Below are positions 57,850 through 64,000 of a stretch of 64,000 nt of DNA, piece after piece; the stretch's first letter is position 1, and every line of letters begins with the position of its first letter. A program made the position numbers and the translations under genes. Source of the stretch: Salticus scenicus (taxonomy: Eukaryota > Arthropoda > Arachnida > Araneae > Salticidae); assembly GCA_963930645.1 (NCBI GenBank), contig OZ005650.1, forward strand, positions 229,606,188 through 229,670,187, read 5' to 3'. Under the pieces are notes generated by a model. That model ran no database searches, was not told the DNA's origin, and was given only the letters and a program-made list of their open reading frames with translations.

Positions 57850-58284
57850 TATAATCGTAAGAATCGATCGTAAGATCAGACATCAACGGTAGTGGTTTTG
57901 TGTATAAAGTTTGGCTTAAAAACCTAATGCTTAAATATTACATATTCTTGATTCTACTTTACAATCACGAATGTTTTGCATATTGTTAAGTAATACTTTA
58001 TTATTTTTAGGCACATACAATTATCGAGAAATTCTTAGTACTTAACAGGAAATCTCCGGCAGTCAAAATTGTTTATACGAGGATACGAAGGCAATCCAGA
58101 AAGGGAGTTCTGTTTTCAATTTGTGCTGCGGATGCGCTAAGTTCATAATTTCACGCATGCGCGTGCACTTTACTAACACGCTGTCATAAATACTGGTAAA
58201 AATGTTATTTGAAGATCGTTGAGTATTGCGTCGGCGGTATGTTGGACGTTTAAAATCTTTGAAAATTTTGAACATCCCGCCGCG

Positions 58285-58560
58285 TGTAAATTTTGGTTTG
58301 GCATAAGCTCTATGAATGCTAAAAATATTGAACCAATTGAAATTTATAGCCAATTTTATGAAGTTTATGGTGAAAACGCGATAAGTGATTCCATGGCATG
58401 TAGGTAGATGCGAAGTTTTAATGAAAGAGGGGAAAGTATTCACGATGAAGAAGGAACTGAGTAGCTGTCTCTTATCGATGACGATTTGTTTACAAAAGTT
58501 GAAGAGATTATAATCAGAACAGAAGATTCACAACTATGACACTGTCAGTGAATTTCATCC
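58285..58560 (+). pseudogene. Mariner-like transposase, N-terminal relic
   Basis: The fragment reads KFWFGISSMNAKNIEPIEIY then SQFYEVYGENAISDSM, followed after a stop by RSFNERGESIHDEEGTE and DDLFTKVEEII. These match the helix-turn-helix of mariner/SETMAR-type transposases (NAKN..IEIH.QL.EVYGE.VMS; FNEGR..VHDEERSGRP). The protein ends before the catalytic domain, so the element is truncated at its 3' side. Confidence 0.83.
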
Positions 58561-58639
58561 AAATTTCCAATTATTATTATTTTTTAATTCATTGTATTTA
58601 ATTCTTTATGAATTGTAAAACTGCAAGCGGCACTTTTCA

Positions 58640-58930
58640 ATGACGAAAGCATACAATAACTTGTGGCAGTGTTGCACTGTGAATTGTTTATCTAACGAAG
58701 ATTCCACTCAGAAAAGACCTGTCGAAATTTTAGAAAACGATTCCGCCAGATAATTCCGATAATGAAAGCGATTCGATAAGTTCGTTCTAGCGAAATAAGA
58801 AAGGCTGTCGGAATATGACGTCACATCGGAGAAATCCCGATAACGTGAGGATTTCGATAAGCTCGTTCTAGATCCCCAGGGTCCTTAGGAGCGACTAGAT
58901 TCAAGCGCCATCTTTCGGATTTCTCTGAAA
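58640..58930. other. GC-richer patch with duplicated motif and a CRE
   Basis: A GAT(T)TCGATAAG(T/C)TCGTTCTAG motif occurs twice (about 58770 and 58850), and TGACGTCA lies at about 58815. No coding frame or family is recognised. Confidence 0.5.
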
Positions 58931-60276
58931 TTATTAACATTATTGAGGGTTGGCCATATTACCTGCATTAGCCATATTTGCGTCATTTACCTTATGGTAA
59001 AGAATACATAAAACTAAGTATTATAAAATTAGTAATATTTCATTAAAAATTTTCACTAAACAATTCATTAAAAAATTTATAAAAGGCGGAATTATCAGCT
59101 GAAAGCATAAGAAAAAATGATTTGCATTAAGTTTAATTTTCATATTACAATTACAGTACACAAATTATAAACTTTGATCGATAGTTTGCTTAGAGGGAAT
59201 AAAACTACGCAAAACTATAAATGAACATTCTAGTGATGCCTTTTTCTTTTTATTTTGAGAAGGACCTATTGAATATTACCAATATAATTTATTTGATAAA
59301 TGAATATGTCATTTTGCTTAGTAATATTTGCAATACACGCACACTATCAACAATGAAATTCCATAATATTTAATTTAAAAGAAAACGTAATAGAAATTTT
59401 TCCTTTTTAATCAGCAGTGTGCTATTTTTAAAGATATTATAAACATTTTTTACAACTGTCTGAAATCTTTATAAAAGAATGAAAAAATAAAATCATAAAC
59501 ATACATCAACTAATATTCAAGTAACACAAAGGAAAACGATTACACGCCAAAGGGAAGATTTATTTACTTCGTAAAAAAGGAATTTAAAGCTTTAAAAACC
59601 TAACATAAATCTTTTAAACTTGTGGGTTAGAAACGTAATAAAAAGTAATGGTGTTTATTTGGAATTTATAAAATAAAATGTTAAGGTTGCATCATACCGA
59701 GATATTTTGTGATACTTTAAACATATTGAAAGATACTACTATGAAATATAGTTGAAACTATTTAAAACCTTTTTTATTTATGAAAATGCTTTTCATATAC
59801 TGAATATAACAACAATTCAAAATTATAATATAAATATTTTGTAACTAATGAAAACGTAGCAACAAAAGTGGTTTTAATATATTTAAAGAAATTTCAGCTG
59901 GGACAAAATGAGATGTAAATTCATTCTATACGTTTTGCATTTTTGAAACCATAATACATTTGGAAATGAAAAAAGATGAATTCGATGTTTTAAATTAATT
60001 CTAAAAGTAAGTGTTTGATTTTGGATACAGAAATTTTGTAACAAAAAACTTTTTTTAGTTTGTTTCTCTACAGTTTGTTTCTCCTTGTTAATAAAATTAA
60101 TTTAATATCTGCTTTAGCTATATTTGAAACATTTTTTGGTAGCCTGGCATTCATAAATAAGAAAAAAAAAAGACTAACCGCATATAAATATCTGCATAAG
60201 GTAGAAAAATATCATAAATAAATAAAAAATTTTACTTTTTTCTTGTAGGTCATGCTTTCTTTTAGACATAAACAAA
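58931..60276. other. AT-rich stretch, nothing identifiable
   Basis: No gene, RNA or structured repeat is recognised. Confidence 0.6.
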
Positions 60277-60731
60277 AACTGGTATGTTGTGGCCATCACA
60301 AGACTTTCTTCTGTATAACGTTATACAAAATCATGCAGTATAAACAATTTATTAAAATTGTTTTCTATGATGAAGTCGTTTTTTGCCTCCCAGAATTATA
60401 ACACTAAATGCATACCAAAAGAAAGTCAATTTTGGGCCAAAAACAGAAGTTATGTGATTTTTTTTCTTTTCCGAGATTCCTTCCCAAATGTAATCAGAAT
60501 CATTTTAGGTCAGGATCTAACTGAATAAAAAGTTTGGTTGAATTTCCTTCTCTGGTTTGTCGCATACAGCGTCTACAAAATTTATGATACACATGCACAA
60601 ATACACAGACATTTACTACAAAGAGTCAACTTGTGTTCAGGAAATCTCAAAACGTGTAAATCCATCAAAAAACGGAGTTCGAAAATTTTCCCAAATTCAA
60701 CAGTTTCCTCTTATATATAGAGAGGAGAGTA
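60277..60731. mobile_element. Family B copy 3, diverged and short
   Basis: It begins AACTGGTATGTTGTGGCC, contains GACTTTCTTCTGTAT and the tail motif CTCAAAACGTGTAAATCCAT, and ends TATATAGAGAGGAGAGTA. It lacks the poly-A/T and C/G-run blocks of copies 1 and 2. Two overlapping short frames in it are not genes. Confidence 0.7.
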
Positions 60732-61418
60732 ATAAATCAGTGTTATTGAAGACATAATTATTACCTTTATAACGTATGACTGGAAAGCGTTTCGATTCAT
60801 CTTGATAACAGCCTCGGAAAATATTTTACTTTTTCCATACTATGTGATTTCAGATTAGGAAGTAAAGTTTACATCTTTCGATTTAAATTTTTCGAAAACT
60901 CCACCTATTTTAACAGGAACTTGTAATAAGTGGTTATTAAATTTAAATAATACACAGTTAAAATTTTCCGCGATCTGATTAAAAACAAGTTCCGATAAAA
61001 ATTAAAATTCTAGACTTTTAAACATTTATTGAATTACATTTTGCGAATAATAGCAAATGTGCTTATATATATGTATACAGTTCTCAATCAAGTCTACCGA
61101 TTAAATACAAAAATTAAGATTCATTAGTACTGAGAAATGCCTAAGAAAATGATTAGAGGATGCTGAAACATGACCATTTGTAAAATCGTAGTTATTGATT
61201 AACAATAGCGCAAATTTTTGGCTTGTATACACACAAATTAAAATTGGTGTGGACATTAGAATCTCAGATATAGTCCTTCCATAAACAAGGGGGATTTACG
61301 GCATGCCATCGCCGTTTTTTAGCCGATATATACTTAAAAGGAAAATTGAAATTATTAATACTACCTTTCACCAGATATATATTTAAAAATAGAGCTAATG
61401 CATTCGAAAACCATGTAT

Positions 61419-61451
<33 letters not shown>

Positions 61452-61756
61452 GGGGGGGGGGGGGGTAATGACGAGCTGATGAGCATACTATCGAATGTGT
61501 GAAATTATAAAGGGAGGTATGTGGGGGAAATAAATTACATTTTTATGTTTTAATCGAAGTAATTTCTGAATTAGTTTGTGTTTCCTAAAAAATAATCATT
61601 TCTTAAATCTTTTTATAAAGCAAATTTAGTAACTTAAATTTGATATGATATCTATATAATAACCAAAAATAGTCAATGTTAATCTGACAAATTGTTTATG
61701 CGACATGAAATTATATTACATTTCTCTTCTATATATTATATTTTAATTGTTATCAG
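60732..61756. other. AT-rich stretch with a T30-G15 homopolymer pair
   Basis: A run of about 30 T (61421-61450) is followed directly by 15 G (61451-61465). No gene is recognised. Homopolymer lengths may be unreliable. Confidence 0.6.
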
Positions 61757-62073
61757 GGTTGAGTAGGGTTGGATGGGTTTTACGTCACACTAGCACTGTG
61801 TAATGGGCAATTAGCGGCGGTCTTGGACTCACCCCTAGAAGTGGTCCGGAGACATGTCATCACAATTTTAATCATCCACGTAAAGGATGGCTCTCCCTCT
61901 TCGGTGACTCCTACAGGTACAACTTTTGATGGAAACAGGGAGGACATTGCGGCCACGACGGATTTTATGTGCACCAGCCACCATTAGTGTACACGATGGT
62001 CGGCTCGAGTACTGAACCCACAATCTTCCAATAACGAGCCCGGCACTCTACCGACTGCGCTACCGTGGTACTA
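61757..62073 (-). mobile_element. tRNA-derived SINE
   Basis: The minus-strand head has a perfect Pol III A box, TAGCGCAGTCGG (62062-62051), and a B-box-like GGGTTCAGTACTC (62019-62007) at tRNA-like spacing. A unique body richer in G+C than the surroundings follows, about 317 bp in total. Short frames on both strands (61769-61987) are incidental. No long poly-A tail is seen. I cannot name the family. Confidence 0.78.
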
Positions 62074-62447
62074 AGTGTTATTAGGAGTCGCCTTTGTAAT
62101 TTTCTGAAATAAATTTCAAACATGTTTCTCCAACTAACATACGTTAAACAATATTTAATATACTAATTATTATGGAGTAAGAAATTCTCTCGTTTTTCTC
62201 AGTGCTAGATTTATAAGGTTTAAAATATTTTATTTACTTTTTTCTACCCAACAAATTAAATAAATTAATATAAAAAAATGGATTAAAAAAATATTATTCT
62301 ATTACACAGAAAACATATTCTGTAAGGAAAAAAAAAATTTTTTTAGATACATCATACATAGTTTATTAAGCTTACATGGCCAGAATATAATTAAACATTC
62401 CATAATTACACACACTTAAAAAGATTTGTGGCTAGATATTTTTTTTT

Positions 62448-63457
62448 ACTTTCCGAACACTATAGTGAGGAAAGTACTATAATCATGTCAAAAATCCGAA
62501 TTTGAGATTTCGATATTTCTATACGTTTCAAGGTCCCTTGAGTCTGTTTTCACTATTTTTACGATGATATAGGTATGTGTGTGTGTATATATGTGTGTAT
62601 GTATGTGTGTATGTATGTGTGTGATTGAACACGCTAGCGTCTAAACGCTTAGCTCGAATGAGCTGTAAGTTGGTATGCATGTTGCAAGTCACCGTTGCAC
62701 GAACTCTATTGATTTTGGTGAATCTAGCACTTATAATTTTTGTACGGGGACACAAAGAAAAATTCTTTATCATTATGGCCTATCGGATCAAAATCTTAAA
62801 AGTGCGATAGCATCTAAACGCCTTATTCAATTGAGCAAAAAAATTATACACATATTATAGGTCACAGATACTCTATCTGTATAGATTTTGGAGAATCTAG
62901 CACTTATTGGTATTTTTACAGGGACACAAAGAAAAATTCTTTATCATTATGGCCTATGGGGCCAAATTTTTAAAAGTGTGATTGCGTCTAAACGCCTTAT
63001 TAATATGAGCAAAAAATTTGTACACATGTTATAGGTTACAGTTGCACAAACTGTATAGATTTTATTGAATTTCGCACTTACAGTTTTTTTACAGGGGCAC
63101 AAAGAAAAATTCTTTAGCATTATGGCCTGTGTGACCAAATTCTTAAAAGTGCGATAGCATCTAAACGCCTTATTCAATTGAGATGAAAATTTACATTAAT
63201 ATTATAAATCACTGTTGCACTAACTATAAGCATTTTGGTGAATCTAGCATTTATAGGTTTTTACAGGGACACGACGAAAATTTTTTTATCATTATGATCT
63301 GTGGGCTCAAAGTTCAGTAGCGTTAAATAAAACATCGTGTGATATATGGAGAAAAATACTCACCATATTATGTTTTCCTCTTTTTTGTTTGTTTAACAAC
63401 TCCGCTTTTTTTTTTACTTTATCTACAAAACTGTTAATTACTCAATGTTCGGAAAGT
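62448..63457. mobile_element. Family G inverted-repeat element with 4 internal tandem units
   Basis: Termini ACTTTCCGAACA (62448-62459) and TGTTCGGAAAGT (63446-63457) match 41382-42208. Units marked by GGG(A/G)CAC-A-GAAAA occur near 62748, 62927, 63095 and 63266, one more than in the other copy. The length difference (1010 against 827 bp) is about one unit. A TATG/TGTG microsatellite lies at about 62573-62623. Confidence 0.83.
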
Positions 63458-64000
63458 CGAGTGGAGTCACTCTAGATTTTTTTTTCTACTTTATATATTT
63501 TATGTCTATGTCGAATAATCTTACTTCATGAAGAAAAATGTAAAATTAAATTAAACAAGACAAAGAAAATGTGGACGATTTCATGAATAATAAAAAATAT
63601 CTGTATAGAGAATGCAGAATTTTCTTACTTTGAATAGTAATGCGTAACATATATATCTAAATCTCTCAGTTTCGAATTTATTTGAATTTAAATATTATCG
63701 ATTTTTTTTTTTTTTAACGGCTGTACGGATATTTTTCAAACTCGTCATATTAACTCCCTTTTAAATATACTTTTGTATGTATCTATTGTTTTCCGGTAAA
63801 TAATTGAGTATGCCCAATTTTTGGTAAAAGGTGGTATCTCAAAAACTGTTCTAACGATTTTCTTGAAAATTGTTACATAAATCATGTTTAGATATCCTTT
63901 CTCATGAATTACGTGCTTATTACAGGAAAATTAACAGTCATCCTGCTTAGGTAGGTCAGTTTTAGATCTCGGAAATTGGTGTTTCAAAAAATAACTCTAT
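63458..64000. other. AT-rich stretch to the window end
   Basis: No gene is recognised. Confidence 0.6.

Noticed and set aside
1..64000. Telomeric (TTAGG)n or other chromosome-end repeat
   Set aside because: No such array was found in either orientation.
1..64000. Intact host protein-coding genes with several exons
   Set aside because: No conserved cellular domain or convincing exon series was recognised; only transposon-derived coding sequence is supported.

Overview
This is an AT-rich eukaryotic window that looks like arthropod intergenic DNA. The mix of Ty3/gypsy, Penelope-like, Tc1/mariner and hAT elements with many short inverted-repeat elements would suit an arachnid, possibly a spider; that assignment is an inference and weakly held. 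I found no intact cellular protein-coding gene, no rRNA and no tRNA gene. Every protein homology I can defend belongs to a transposable element.

Region 1 (1-14520) is the most unusual part. Positions 1-6346 and 6507-12886 are inverted copies of each other, about 99% identical in the stretches I compared, around a 160-bp unique spacer. The left arm starts at or before the window edge, so the outer boundary is not visible. Each arm carries (a) a 15-bp tandem array of the bZIP site ATGASTCAT beside the spacer, (b) a promoter-like block with TGACGTCA, CACGTG and (right arm only) CCAAT motifs, followed by a consensus splice donor facing outward, (c) two tandem units of about 1.09 kb, and (d) 14 TGASTCA sites. 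The palindrome runs into a field of related degenerate AT-rich repeats up to about 14.5 kb, followed by a GC-rich snapback at 14795-14988.

Region 2 (15243-23895) is a Ty3/gypsy LTR retrotransposon on the minus strand with 346-bp LTRs, a 5-bp target duplication and a tRNA-Pro-like primer site. Its long pol frame has zinc knuckles, protease, RT, RNase H and integrase. Gag is interrupted by a single -1 frame change upstream of the zinc knuckles. Two copies of a short inverted-repeat family lie between pol and the 3' LTR.

Region 3 (24-51 kb) holds a non-autonomous hAT element with 8-bp duplications, a Penelope-like fragment, several small inverted-repeat elements, a mariner-like element with a broken transposase, two large imperfect inverted repeats (39650-43025 and 43722-45015), and a Tc1-like element with a decayed transposase.

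Region 4 (52-64 kb) holds a 5'-truncated Penelope-like element with inverted terminal repeats, split by a hAT-type insertion that itself contains a perfect 60-bp palindrome. It also has a second decayed Tc1-like element with double terminal repeats, a mariner fragment, a tRNA-derived SINE, and a second copy of an inverted-repeat element whose internal ~170-180-bp tandem units differ in number from the first copy. Stretches not named here are AT-rich and I see nothing identifiable in them.
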